Part shown: positions 1-7,573 of the stretch, one piece after another
How positions within the stretch are numbered: the first letter of the stretch is position 1
Layout: each line of letters begins with the position of its first letter
Origin: an uncultured Prevotellaceae bacterium
GTDB taxonomy: Bacteria > Bacteroidota > Bacteroidia > Bacteroidales > Muribaculaceae
Direction of reading: 5' to 3'
DNA: 32,274 bases
NCBI GenBank assembly: GCA_946410125.1
Contig: CAMJZF010000020.1
Location: 1-32,274, forward strand
Notes under the pieces: generated by a model
What the model saw: the letters and a program-made list of their open reading frames with translations, nothing else
The model's database searches: none
Told to the model about the DNA's origin: nothing
Translations under genes and position numbers: made by a program

Positions 1-759
1 AATCCCGACTATTTCATTGCTCTGCACAGCAATGCTACAGGTGGTGGAGATGGCAAGACCGTCAATTACCTGTTATATATGTATCGTGGTGAGACTGGTA
101 ATGACTATGCCAAGGGCAGTATCGACCGCGCCAAGGTAGCATTCCCTTATATGTATGACAATCCATTGACAGTGTGGACCGTTAAGGAGACCGACCGCTA
201 CATTGCCGGTGACCTGTCGTGGATGGGAGGAACACCTCCTGGCACTCCCAATGTGCTGGGCTACACTGGCTGGCTTGCAGTGCTTAAGCACCGCGTGCCG
301 AGTTTCCTCGTTGAGGGTTCGTTCCATAGCTATCAGCCCGAGCGTCAACGCCTCATGAATCGCGATTACTGTCGCATGGAGGGTATTCGCCACTTTCGCG
401 GCATCAATGCGTGGTTTGGAGGCAGGCCCGAGAAGCACGGCTACATTGCCGGCACCATCAAGAGTGCTACTGAAGTAGCCGACAATCCTCGTTTCAAATA
501 TAAGGAAGACACCGATGACCAGTGGCTTCCGCTCAATGGCGCGGTAGTGTATCTATATGATTCTCGTGGTGTTAAGATACGTCACTATCAGGTCGACAAC
601 GAGTGGAATGGCTTTTTTGGCTTTTTCTACCTCAAGCCAGGAACCTACACGTTGGCTTATGAAAAGCCTGGTTATGAGCAAGTGCGCGAGACGGTGAAAG
701 TAGAAGCCGACAAAACAACTTATTGCAAGCCTCGTCTGACCAAGCTTTCAGGAGATTGA
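1..759 (+). CDS. N-acetylmuramoyl-L-alanine amidase (Amidase_3-like), 5'-truncated
   Basis: The frame is open from the first base, so this is the C-terminal 252 residues of a longer protein. The motif ALHSNA (His codon 25-27) and a later FLVEGSFHS (Glu codon 313-315) match the zinc-binding His and catalytic Glu of Amidase_3 enzymes, which cleave the bond between MurNAc and the stem peptide in the periplasm. After the catalytic domain, about codons 440-750 encode a beta-rich module (NGAVVYLYD, then LKPGTYTLAYEKPGY) that resembles the carboxypeptidase-regulatory/PEGA Ig-like fold and often sits at the C-terminus of Bacteroidetes secreted hydrolases. It converges on the M48 gene. The N-terminus, any signal peptide and the first zinc ligands lie outside the window. 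An M14-like peptidase is the alternative, but the HSNA motif favours an amidase. Confidence 0.72.
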   Translation, partial: NPDYFIALHSNATGGGDGKTVNYLLYMYRGETGNDYAKGSIDRAKVAFPYMYDNPLTVWTVKETDRYIAGDLSWMGGTPPGTPNVLGYTGWLAVLKHRVPSFLVEGSFHSYQPERQRLMNRDYCRMEGIRHFRGINAWFGGRPEKHGYIAGTIKSATEVADNPRFKYKEDTDDQWLPLNGAVVYLYDSRGVKIRHYQVDNEWNGFFGFFYLKPGTYTLAYEKPGYEQVRETVKVEADKTTYCKPRLTKLSGD

Positions 760-778
760 AAGGTTTTCAATATAATGG

Positions 779-819
779 TAAAAAAAAAGCCCGCGGTAAC
801 TCCACAGCGGGCACTTTTT
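779..819. terminator. Bidirectional intrinsic terminator
   Basis: A perfect 6-bp GC stem, gcccgc (789-794) with gcgggc (807-812), is flanked by an A-run at 781-788 and a T-run at 815-819. It can end both the plus-strand amidase and the minus-strand M48 gene, which converge here. Confidence 0.85.
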
Positions 820-837
820 AATTATTCCAACGTGTTG

Positions 838-1728
838 TTATTTCTTCTTGCCGGTTTTCTTGGTCGAAGATTTCTTAGAAGTGTTCTTGGTTGAAGATTT
901 GGTGCCGGTGGGTGTAGTGGCAGGCTTAGGAAGATAAGCTGCAAACTGTTGCTTCACCTGTGGAATCTTCTTTTGGAGATTAGCGATGCGAGAAGCGTCA
1001 CTTGGGTGAGTGCTTAAGATCTCAAGCTTGTTGTTGCCGCTGTTGGCACTCATCTTCTGCCAGAAGGTGAGAGCGCAGTCGGGGTTGTAACCAGCCATTG
1101 TCATGAGCACGAGTCCCATGTCGTCGGCTTCGGTCTCATGCTTGCGAGAGAAAGGAAGCATCACGCCATAGTTTGCACCAAGTCCAAACACTTGAGCGGC
1201 TATGCTTTGAGTTTGCTGGCTCTGTCCTTTAATGATGGAGCCAAGAATGGCGCCTCCGTATTCGAGAGCCTTCTGCTGGCTCATGCGCTCGTTGCTGTGC
1301 TTTGCAACCGCGTGAGCTACCTCATGCCCGAGCACTACTGCGAGTTCATCGTCGCTTGAAACAAGGTTCATGATTCCCTCATACACAACAATCTTGCCAC
1401 CAGGCATGCAGAATGCGTTGATTTGTGCATCTCTTACCAGATTGAATTCCCAGGCGAAATTTTTCACCTGATCGCTCAAGCCGTTAGCGTTAAGATAAGC
1501 CTCGGTGGCAGCGGCAATCTTGCGACCAACGCGTGTCACTTGCTCACTTTGAACAGCTTGTGTGGAAATTGGTGCCTTGCTGATGAACTCTTTGTAAGAA
1601 GCGAGACTGGCTTGCAGCACTTCGCTGTCGGAAACCAGATTCAATTGATTGCGTCCCGAAATGGGCACTTTGTTGCAACTGCTGAGCATGGTAGCAACAA
1701 CGGTTAAAAGTAATAAAATCTTTTTCAT
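838..1728 (-). CDS. M48 family metalloprotease, lipoprotein
   Basis: A 296-residue zinc peptidase of the M48 (Ste24/HtpX/LoiP-like) family. The N-terminus is a lipoprotein signal with lipobox LSSC (Cys18), so it should be anchored in an envelope membrane. HEVAH at residues 135-139 is the HExxH zinc site, and HETEADDMG near 197-205 supplies the downstream Glu ligand. PGGKIVVYEG (109-118), just before it, is the usual substrate-strand motif. Periplasmic relatives degrade misfolded envelope proteins. The last 26 residues are a low-complexity Thr/Ser/Lys tail ending in KKTGKKK, with no recognisable domain. The start is set by the signal peptide. It lies 34 bp downstream of mrp, so it may be cotranscribed with mrp and trmB. 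Family assignment is firm; the physiological substrate is unknown. Confidence 0.9.
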   Translation of the reverse strand: MKKILLLLTVVATMLSSCNKVPISGRNQLNLVSDSEVLQASLASYKEFISKAPISTQAVQSEQVTRVGRKIAAATEAYLNANGLSDQVKNFAWEFNLVRDAQINAFCMPGGKIVVYEGIMNLVSSDDELAVVLGHEVAHAVAKHSNERMSQQKALEYGGAILGSIIKGQSQQTQSIAAQVFGLGANYGVMLPFSRKHETEADDMGLVLMTMAGYNPDCALTFWQKMSANSGNNKLEILSTHPSDASRIANLQKKIPQVKQQFAAYLPKPATTPTGTKSSTKNTSKKSSTKKTGKKK

Positions 1729-1732
1729 AATT

Positions 1733-1760
1733 ATCAGTTATTAGTTATCAGTTGTTAGTT
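1733..1760. repeat. Heptad microrepeat between mrp and the M48 gene
   Basis: Four consecutive 7-bp units, ATCAGTT, ATTAGTT, ATCAGTT and GTTAGTT, fill nearly the whole 34-bp gap. Read in the register AGTTRTN they resemble the heptads at 28054-28133. It may be replication-slippage DNA; no function is visible. Confidence 0.7.
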
Positions 1761-1762
1761 TA

Positions 1763-2869
1763 TTAATGAGTGATGACTCGCTTGGTGGGAGGCAGTGTGG
1801 CGTTGCGCTCATCAACAGCCTCACCAACAGCTGTGGCAAGTTTCATGAATGCTACTCCCGAAACTGTGTTCTCGAGGATTACAGGCACGCCGTCGTCACC
1901 GCCCTTGCAGATTGTCGCCACAAGAGGAATTTGCCCTAATAGCTTAACATTGAGTGCTTCGGCGAGGTTCTTGCCTCCATCACGACCAAAGATGTAGTAT
2001 TTCTCGTCGGGATGAGCAGCTGGTGTAAACCACGACATGTTCTCGACGATGCCAAGCACTGGAACGTTGACGTGTTCGCCCAGGAACATGGAAATGCCCT
2101 TGCGCGCGTCGGTCAGAGCCACTTCTTGAGGTGTGGTAACAACAATGGCTCCAGTGATGGCGAGAGTCTGAACCAGAGTAAGATGGATGTCGCTGGTGCC
2201 AGGTGGCATGTCAATGATGAAGTAGTCGAGCTCGCCCCAGTTGGCTTCGGTGATGAGCTGCTTGAGAGCGTTGCTTGCCATTGCGCCACGCCACAGCACA
2301 GCCTGGTCCTTGCTGACAACAAATCCGATAGACAGAATCTTTACTCCATATTTCTCGGCAGGAACAATATACTTTTTACCGTCAATCTCTTCCATGTAGA
2401 GTTGTTCGTCCTCAATGCCAAACATTTTAGGAACCGAAGGTCCAAAGATGTCGGCATCGAGCAGCCCCACGCGATAACCTTGTTGGGCAAGTGCCACTGC
2501 AAGGTTGCACGCAACAGTCGACTTGCCTACACCTCCCTTTCCGCTCGATACCCCAATGATGTTTTTCACACCAGGCAGAGGCTCGTTGGGTTTTGGCTGG
2601 CTTTCCATGTCGGGAGTCTTGATGCTGATATTGCCTTGAATCTCAACCTCGGGACTAATGTAGGTGTTGATAGCCACTTCGCTGGCTTTAACTATCGACT
2701 TGATAAATGGGTCGGTCTTTTTGGGAAAAATCAGTGAAAAAGACACGCGGTTGCCGTCAATGCGTATGTCATCCTCGACCATTCCCATGGTGACGATGTC
2801 CTTGCCGGTGCCAGGATAGCGCACTGTGCGCAGTGCATCAAGTATTAATGAAGGATAAAGTTCAGTCAT
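1763..2869 (-). CDS. mrp: Mrp/ApbC-type P-loop ATPase, iron-sulfur carrier family
   Basis: A 368-residue Mrp/NBP35 protein. Residues 1-90 form a MIP18/DUF59-type domain. A deviant Walker A motif GKGGVGKST lies at 110-118 in the context IIGVSSGKGG, followed by the Walker B-like LLDADIFGPSVP and the IDMPPGTSDIHL motif. Family members bind and transfer [4Fe-4S] clusters to apoproteins in the cytosol. At ENMSWFT, where many proteobacterial Mrp proteins carry a cluster-binding CxxC, this one reads TPAAHPDEKYYIFG and has no Cys pair. From memory this is usual in Bacteroidetes. It sits between trmB (27 bp upstream) and the M48 gene on the same strand. The start follows the standard N-terminus of the family. 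Confidence 0.93.
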   Translation of the reverse strand: MTELYPSLILDALRTVRYPGTGKDIVTMGMVEDDIRIDGNRVSFSLIFPKKTDPFIKSIVKASEVAINTYISPEVEIQGNISIKTPDMESQPKPNEPLPGVKNIIGVSSGKGGVGKSTVACNLAVALAQQGYRVGLLDADIFGPSVPKMFGIEDEQLYMEEIDGKKYIVPAEKYGVKILSIGFVVSKDQAVLWRGAMASNALKQLITEANWGELDYFIIDMPPGTSDIHLTLVQTLAITGAIVVTTPQEVALTDARKGISMFLGEHVNVPVLGIVENMSWFTPAAHPDEKYYIFGRDGGKNLAEALNVKLLGQIPLVATICKGGDDGVPVILENTVSGVAFMKLATAVGEAVDERNATLPPTKRVITH

Positions 2870-2896
2870 AGTAATTTGTTGTTTTAGATTGTTTTG

Positions 2897-3667
2897 TTAT
2901 TGTTTTTGATTGTCAAATATTTGTGGCATTTGAATCTCGCCGCGGCCATAGCTGCGGTAGGTGTCGCGTTCAATGTCGATATCGGGTTCTTGGAGTTGCC
3001 CTTCGTGAGGCAGTTTGAAAGCGATATACTTTATTGTAAGTCCCCGTTGCAGCCATTGTTGCTCATAGTGAGTCTTGATTTCCAAAATGTCGTCGGCAAG
3101 CCCGCTGGCATATAAGTCAGGGGTGTCGACTTCGGTCTTTAGAGAGTTGAGCTTGGTGAGCTCGCGGGTGTAGGTGTAGAGGAATGGACTGTCGGTCTTG
3201 AGGTGTATGAGGCCATTAGAAACAAGAATCTTGCGGTAATTGTTGAGGAATCGCGTGCCGGTAAGGCGCTTGTTGGCGTTTTTCATCTGTGGGTCGGGGA
3301 AAGTAATCCATATCTCTGCAACTTCGTTAGGCTCAAAGAAATGGTCGATGAGCTCGATGCTTGTGCGCAGAAAAGCCACGTTGTTGATGCCTTCTTGCTC
3401 CACCACTCGTGCGCCGGTCCACATTCTTGCCCCCTTGATGTCAACGCCTATATAGTTCTTGTCGGGGAACTTCTTGCCCAGCCCGACGGCATATTCTCCT
3501 TTTCCACATCCCAATTCCAACACAATGGGATTGTTGTTGTGGAAATACATTTCGTTCCACTTCCCCTTCATGGGGAATGCTTCTTCTTGAAGCTTTGCAA
3601 ACGGGTATTGGAAGACGCATGAAAACGTCTCCATGTCGGCAAATTTCTTGAGTTTGTTCTTTCCCAT
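2897..3667 (-). CDS. trmB: tRNA (guanine-N7-)-methyltransferase TrmB
   Basis: A 256-residue class I SAM methyltransferase that makes m7G46 in the tRNA variable loop. The SAM-binding motif [12 protein letters not shown], is at residues 50-60, followed by [13 protein letters not shown]. The characteristic TrmB segment [13 protein letters not shown] comes next, then [12 protein letters not shown]. Length is normal for the phylum, and the FPDP motif is followed by QMKN rather than the WPKK of proteobacterial enzymes. It is first in a tight same-strand run with mrp (27 bp) and the M48 gene, but the functions look unrelated, so this is probably a shared transcript. The LRR gene ending at 3704 lies immediately upstream on the same strand. 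Confidence 0.93.
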   Translation of the reverse strand: MGKNKLKKFADMETFSCVFQYPFAKLQEEAFPMKGKWNEMYFHNNNPIVLELGCGKGEYAVGLGKKFPDKNYIGVDIKGARMWTGARVVEQEGINNVAFLRTSIELIDHFFEPNEVAEIWITFPDPQMKNANKRLTGTRFLNNYRKILVSNGLIHLKTDSPFLYTYTRELTKLNSLKTEVDTPDLYASGLADDILEIKTHYEQQWLQRGLTIKYIAFKLPHEGQLQEPDIDIERDTYRSYGRGEIQMPQIFDNQKQ

Positions 3668-3703
3668 ACTGTTAATGAGACAATAGCCTGCCTCAAATGA
3701 GGT

Positions 3704-5257
3704 TTACTGGCGTACCAGCTTGAAGTTGTGCTGCTTGCCGTTGGCAAGGATTACATTAACGATGTAGAACTTGCCGTTAAAGTTGACGGTATTGAGTTCT
3801 GCCCGCTCGCTTGCCGGGGTTGTCATGCTTAGCAATACTCCATTGATGTCGAATATCGATACTTTAGCGATTGTCGAAGATGCAGTCACGTGAAGCAAGG
3901 AGCCGGCAAAGTAAGCCTTAACCTGAGAGACGTCATCGGCAAGGTTTTCGTCAATACCGGTGGGGTCGTATGCTACTGCAAATTCTTTCCACTGCTCAGC
4001 AGCTTGATAGTCTTCGACCACCTCAGGGAAAGTATATAATGGAATTTGATGTTGGTTAACACCTGCCCATACTTCTTCACCCAATTCGGGAACGGTAGTA
4101 GGGGCTGCTCTAACAAGATCGAGGTCGGTTTGTCCGGCCATTGCCTTGGTGCCAATGTATTGCACGTTGGAAGGGACAGCAAACTCCTTTATTTGGTCCA
4201 TGTTGTAAAAAGCGTAGTCACCAATGGAAGTTACATATTCTTTCACTATAGTGTAGGATTCTTCGGTGTTGCCCAAGAGCGAAACTTCATCACTTTTAAA
4301 ACTGGGGCGGGGCACCTCAATGGAATTGTTGCCAGCGAGCAGATAGTTGCTTATATAGGTGAGTGCATCTGGAAGATTAATGCCTGTCATCTTAAGGTTA
4401 TAGTAGAAGGCTCCATCGCCCAGCGAAACCAGCGATTTTGGTAGTTTGACATCAATTAATGGAGTGTTGGCAAATGCCCACATGCCAATGGTGGTGAGAT
4501 TGTTGCAGTTGTCAAACTCAATGCTTTCGAGCCCCGATGAGGCAAATGCCGCTTCGGCAATGGTAGTAAGTTTGTTATTGTTGTCAAATTTCAGGGCTTT
4601 TAATTCTTTACAACCACTGAATGCTCCTGGTCCAATGGTGGTGACATTCTCGCTTAATCTAACGGTTGATAGTGCAGGGCAGTCCTGAAACGCATCTTTT
4701 GCCACGATGAATGGTGCTGTGGTTTTGATGCTGACGTTCTCCAGCCGGTTGCAGCGCGAGAAGGCCCCTTCGCCCATTACTTTCAAATCTGCTGGAATTG
4801 TAACTGAACTCAATTTATTGCATGAGCTGAAAGCATAAGCCCCAATCTCCTCAAGGCTTTCGGGAAAATCGATTTCCTCCAGTTGCTCGCAACCTGCAAA
4901 AGCTGCTTTGTCAATCTTCTTGATGTTGTCAGGCAGTGTAATGCTGCGCAATTTCTTGCCCATTAGAGCAGTATTGGGAATTACGTTTTCTTCGTAGGAG
5001 GCTGTTGACAGGAAAACCGGCGACTGCGAATTGCTGTAGGCAACGATTCGCGCATCGCGCAGGTCAAGCTGTACGAGATTATTCAGTTTATCGCTAATAA
5101 ACTTGAAGTCACGTGCGTCGATGGTTCCACTTATGCTAAGTTGGGTTATTGACGTGTCATCAACGAGACTGGCAAGGGTGCCAGGAGTATTGACTTCCAC
5201 TGCCCACAGGCTCAAAGCTGCGGCGCAAGAGACTAAAACGGTAAGAAATCTGTTCAT
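3704..5257 (-). CDS. Secreted BspA-like leucine-rich repeat protein with T9SS-type tail (LRR1)
   Basis: A 517-residue protein starting at MNRFLTVLVSCAAALSLWA, a clear signal peptide; an extended frame to 5347 adds only hydrophobic, AT-rich leader. An N-terminal module (about 19-85) contains SGTIDARDFKFI, shared with both neighbouring LRR proteins. Residues 90-400 carry repeats of the LRR_5/BspA type (IPNTALMGKKLRSITLPDNIKKI, AFAGCEQL, AFSSCNKL). A conserved ELGEEVWAGVNQ segment precedes the C-terminus. The last 80 residues (VSIFDINGVLL through GKFYIVNV) resemble a T9SS type A sorting domain, so surface export is likely. Unlike LRR2 and LRR3 it has no dockerin-like or cohesin-like domain. BspA relatives bind host matrix or other bacteria; the ligand here is unknown. 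A promoter-like element lies just upstream. Confidence 0.85.
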   Translation of the reverse strand: MNRFLTVLVSCAAALSLWAVEVNTPGTLASLVDDTSITQLSISGTIDARDFKFISDKLNNLVQLDLRDARIVAYSNSQSPVFLSTASYEENVIPNTALMGKKLRSITLPDNIKKIDKAAFAGCEQLEEIDFPESLEEIGAYAFSSCNKLSSVTIPADLKVMGEGAFSRCNRLENVSIKTTAPFIVAKDAFQDCPALSTVRLSENVTTIGPGAFSGCKELKALKFDNNNKLTTIAEAAFASSGLESIEFDNCNNLTTIGMWAFANTPLIDVKLPKSLVSLGDGAFYYNLKMTGINLPDALTYISNYLLAGNNSIEVPRPSFKSDEVSLLGNTEESYTIVKEYVTSIGDYAFYNMDQIKEFAVPSNVQYIGTKAMAGQTDLDLVRAAPTTVPELGEEVWAGVNQHQIPLYTFPEVVEDYQAAEQWKEFAVAYDPTGIDENLADDVSQVKAYFAGSLLHVTASSTIAKVSIFDINGVLLSMTTPASERAELNTVNFNGKFYIVNVILANGKQHNFKLVRQ

Positions 5258-5284
5258 TATCTTGTAATTATAATTATCAACTTG

Positions 5285-5315
5285 CAAAAGTAATAATAAA
5301 AGTTCAAAATTGAAA
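5285..5315 (-). promoter_or_regulatory. Bacteroidetes-type promoter for LRR1
   Basis: The minus strand reads TACTTTTG (5285-5292), matching the -7 consensus TAnnTTTG. TTTC, one base from the -33 TTTG box, lies exactly 19 nt upstream (5312-5315). The predicted start leaves a 5' leader of about 20 nt before the ATG at 5257, supporting that start and separate transcription of LRR1. Confidence 0.55.
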
Positions 5316-5462
5316 ATAATAAGAAAAGATTTAAATATCAATAGCAATTAAGACAATGAATACAGTGATTAATTCACGATAATGTGCACGCCAAAGTATT
5401 GGAAACCTATAGAAGAATCCATATTGTTTTCTTATCGAAAAAAGGCGTTTATTGTTGAGAAA

Positions 5463-7478
5463 CTATTTTACCAAAACTTTCTTGCCGCCAACGATGTAGA
5501 TGCCTGGCGGCAGGCCTTGGGTGGCAGTTGCTGGATTAGCGCCAGTGCGTAGCAGTTGCCCTTGGGTGTTGTAGACGTCAACAGGTCGATTGCTATCGTC
5601 AACAGTGATGTTGTCGATAGCCGAAATGCCTATAAGATTGATGTCGCGAGGCTTGAGAGAGTAGGAGTTTTCCTCATAGTCGACAAAAGTGATGGCGTTG
5701 AACGATATTTTATCGTTGGTGCTTATATTGGCAGTACTGGTTATTTCAAAAGTTAGAATGGGTCCATCATACTGGTCGATGTCATCACCAGCCGGAGAGT
5801 AGCAATAAAGCATGTAGTGGTTGGTGCCTGCTTGCTTGAGATACAGTTCGTGCCCGAAGCATCGGTCGGTGAGTTTTGCATTGTTGATGGTGATATTGGC
5901 TGGAGTGGTGATGTCGAACTGGAATGCTGTGTAGTTGCGTGAGTTCTCAAGAGTGATTGTGAGGATGGCATTCTTAGGAGAAACTGTCTCGCCATTGCCC
6001 TCCATGGTGTCGTCGGCGTGATGCAGCCCAGGTTGGCTTGGTGGCTCGTTACCGTTGATTATGTTGTATATCGACACTATGTCGGCGACATTTATAATAC
6101 CGTCACCGTTGACATCGGTAAGACCGGTGTTGATACCTTGGGTGATGCCATCAATCAGGTAGTTGCGCTCGGCAGTTGCATCAATGGTGTTGACAAAGCC
6201 GTCGCTGTTGATGTCGCCACGCAGTTGGGCGATGTTGACGAGGAAGTTCATCCATTGGTCGGCAGCCTTGTAGTCATTGATAACGTCTTTGTTGACAAGA
6301 AGTTTCACCTTGCTTTGGTTGATGCCAGCCCATACGTCCTCGCCAAGCTCGGGAACCTCAAGCGGCTCGCTGGTGATTTGGTTGAGTCCGGTCATTCCTG
6401 CCATGGCTTGAGTTCCAATGTAATAGACCTGGAATGGCAATTTAAGCGAGGTGTGCTGTGACTGGTTATACAGAGCATAGTCGCCAATGTTGCCCATGTG
6501 CTGTGTCATGAAAGTCGCGTCAACGATATTGTCGCATCCGGCAAGCATGTAATCGGGGAGATAAGTGAGGGTCTTGGGAAACTCTATTGTTTTGAGCGAT
6601 TTGTTGTAGAAGAGGGTGCCTTCGTCGAGGCTTTTAACGTGGGTGGGCAAGCTGAATTTTGACAGCTTGGTTCTGGCAAGCGCCCAAGCGCCCAAGTGCT
6701 TGAGGCGTGGCATTGCGTCAAGGTTTATTTTCTCTAAAGCCGAGGCATAGAACGCTTTGTCGCCAATGCTCTCAATCATGGAACCGGGATTGATAGAGAT
6801 GGTTTTGAGTGCGGTGCATCCATTAAAGGCTCCGTTGCCAACCGAAGTGACATTGGCACCTATTTTCACGGAGAAGAGTTTGCCACAATCGGCAAAGGCT
6901 TCGTCTCCAATTTCAATGGGTACTTCGGGGTTTATTATAATGTATTCCAGTTCACTGCAATGAGCAAAAGCCTTAGCCCCCAAATTCTTGATATTGCCTG
7001 CGATAGTCATGTATTTTAGGGCAATGCAAGAGTTAAACGCGTTGTCACCAATCACTTGAAGGGAAGCAGGCAAGTTGATGCTTGTGAGGCTGGAACATCC
7101 GGCAAAAGCACCGAAACCAATGGCTGTGAGATTTTCGGGCAGTCTTACCTTCGACAGCTTGACAAGTCCCGCGAGCGCACAGTAAGGAATGGTGTTTTCG
7201 GCAAAGTGCTGTTCGCCCCCCAAGAGATTGTCGCTTTGCTTGCCTTGATAGGACTTGATGGCAACGTTAGTCAGGACGAGAGTCTTGAGCTCGGTAAGCT
7301 CATCGGCAATAAATTTAAAGTCGCGGGCGTCAATCGAGCCGTTGATTTCCAAAGAGGTTATGCCATGATTGGTGACCACATTGGCAAGACGGCCTGCGGT
7401 AGCTGTTACTGTAATTGCTTGCGTGTGCCGGGTGGCAATAAGCAGCAGTAAAAAAATAAGGCTAATCCTCTTGATCAT
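5463..7478 (-). CDS. Secreted LRR protein with dockerin-like and cohesin-like domains (LRR2)
   Basis: A 671-residue protein; MIKRISLIFLLLLIATRHTQA is a signal peptide and fixes the start, although the frame runs to 7565. The order is: N-terminal module with SIDARDFKFIADEL; LRR_5/BspA repeats to about 370; the conserved PELGEDVWAGINQ segment; two EF-hand-like loops at about 420-485 (GDINSDGFVNTID and DVNGDGIINVAD) as in type I dockerins; a beta-rich region at about 500-610 (AILTITLENSRNYTAFQFDI) resembling cohesin-like domains; and a short tail, PVDVYNTQGQLL to GIYIVGGKKVLVK, typical of secreted Muribaculaceae/Prevotella proteins. The loops probably bind calcium. This is the middle of three paralogs, and 95 bp with a strong hairpin separate it from LRR3. 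The adhesive role is inferred. Confidence 0.85.
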   Translation of the reverse strand: MIKRISLIFLLLLIATRHTQAITVTATAGRLANVVTNHGITSLEINGSIDARDFKFIADELTELKTLVLTNVAIKSYQGKQSDNLLGGEQHFAENTIPYCALAGLVKLSKVRLPENLTAIGFGAFAGCSSLTSINLPASLQVIGDNAFNSCIALKYMTIAGNIKNLGAKAFAHCSELEYIIINPEVPIEIGDEAFADCGKLFSVKIGANVTSVGNGAFNGCTALKTISINPGSMIESIGDKAFYASALEKINLDAMPRLKHLGAWALARTKLSKFSLPTHVKSLDEGTLFYNKSLKTIEFPKTLTYLPDYMLAGCDNIVDATFMTQHMGNIGDYALYNQSQHTSLKLPFQVYYIGTQAMAGMTGLNQITSEPLEVPELGEDVWAGINQSKVKLLVNKDVINDYKAADQWMNFLVNIAQLRGDINSDGFVNTIDATAERNYLIDGITQGINTGLTDVNGDGIINVADIVSIYNIINGNEPPSQPGLHHADDTMEGNGETVSPKNAILTITLENSRNYTAFQFDITTPANITINNAKLTDRCFGHELYLKQAGTNHYMLYCYSPAGDDIDQYDGPILTFEITSTANISTNDKISFNAITFVDYEENSYSLKPRDINLIGISAIDNITVDDSNRPVDVYNTQGQLLRTGANPATATQGLPPGIYIVGGKKVLVK

Positions 7479-7513
7479 GACTGTTATTGACGATTGTCGG
7501 GCTTTTAATTTTG

Positions 7514-7541
7514 GGGGAGGTGAGGTGCGCCTCATCTCCCC
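7514..7541 (-). other. Strong intercistronic hairpin without U-tract
   Basis: A 12-bp stem (7514-7525 with 7530-7541, one G-U pair) closes a four-base loop. On the minus strand it is followed by CAAAATTAAAAG, with no T-run, so it is not a normal intrinsic terminator. It lies between the LRR3 stop and the LRR2 start. It could be a processing or stability element that sets LRR2 and LRR3 mRNA levels separately. Confidence 0.6.
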
Positions 7542-7573
7542 TCTAAGTTGTTGAAATTGGTGCAATGAAAGTG

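Noticed and set aside
2012-2737. 241-codon plus-strand frame opposite mrp
   Set aside because: It mirrors the Walker-motif region of mrp and encodes no recognisable domain.
5258-5347. N-terminal extension of LRR1 (similar extensions exist for LRR2 to 7565, LRR3 to 9610, the DUF6249-like gene to 13237 and the dipeptidase from 28136)
   Set aside because: In each case the internal ATG starts a proper signal peptide, and for LRR1 the extension overlaps the predicted promoter.
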